Positions 23,139 through 23,169 of a stretch of DNA of 23,169 nucleotides are shown piece after piece. The notes beneath the pieces are model-generated. The model saw nothing but the letters and a program-made list of their open reading frames with translations. It had not been told where the DNA came from and did no database searches. The DNA is taken from NCBI GenBank assembly GCA_905221605.1, contig CAJNDS010001325.1, positions 1 through 23,169 of the forward strand, given 5' to 3'. Position numbers and translations under genes: made by a program. The DNA is from Symbiodinium natans (Eukaryota > Sar > Dinophyceae > Suessiales > Symbiodiniaceae). Position 1 is the first letter of the stretch, and the number at the start of each line of letters is the position of its first letter.

Positions 23139-23169
23139 TTTTGTAGTACGATTATCAAGGGACCATAAG

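Overview
The window looks like nuclear DNA of a dinoflagellate-type alga. Plant/alga-type telomere repeats (TTTAGGG/CCCTAAA) occur as about 29 short internal arrays in both orientations. Coding segments are short, are separated by such arrays, and have GT-AG, GC-AG and possibly GA-AG boundaries. The recognisable proteins are an SDR enzyme, a Mei2-like RRM protein and a DDE transposase. No bacterial operon logic, rRNA, tRNA or CRISPR array was found. The organism call is inference; a different alga with TTTAGGG telomeres is not excluded.

Layout. 1-4.8 kb: no gene I can support; microsatellites and small telomere-like arrays. 4.8-6.1 kb (minus): an SDR (tropinone-reductase-like) exon that stops before the catalytic Tyr/Lys, preceded by an unrecognised reading frame. 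7.16-17.64 kb: a large element, about 10.5 kb, bounded by an 18-bp inverted repeat (17/18 identical). 17.7-20.2 kb: telomere-like arrays, a strong 31-bp-arm hairpin, no supported gene. 20.2-22.9 kb: exon-like segments between telomere-like arrays, ending in an RRM-like reading frame on the plus strand.

The 10.5-kb element is the remarkable part. Its interior (about 7354-17312) is saturated with the pentamer CTNAG, in coding and non-coding parts alike: 12 sites in 9961-10200 where about one is expected, against none or one in 240-bp samples outside. Its minus strand encodes (i) a zinc-ribbon/coiled-coil protein (16655-15646), (ii) about ten short exon-like segments (15579-13133) whose intervening sequences are largely telomere-type repeats and whose 3' boundaries mostly read CTNAG|G, and (iii) a very large DDE (pogo/Tigger-like) transposase joined to a Ulp1/C48-type cysteine protease (11898-7743). 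The reading phases allow all of these to be one gene, with a 1.24-kb GC-AG intron made of 248-bp tandem repeats before the transposase exon. Three single-base frame breaks, all in the same sense, interrupt the coding sequence. They may be decay, assembly error or, less likely, frameshifting.

All counts and translations were done by eye. Splice sites are proposals and have no transcript support.
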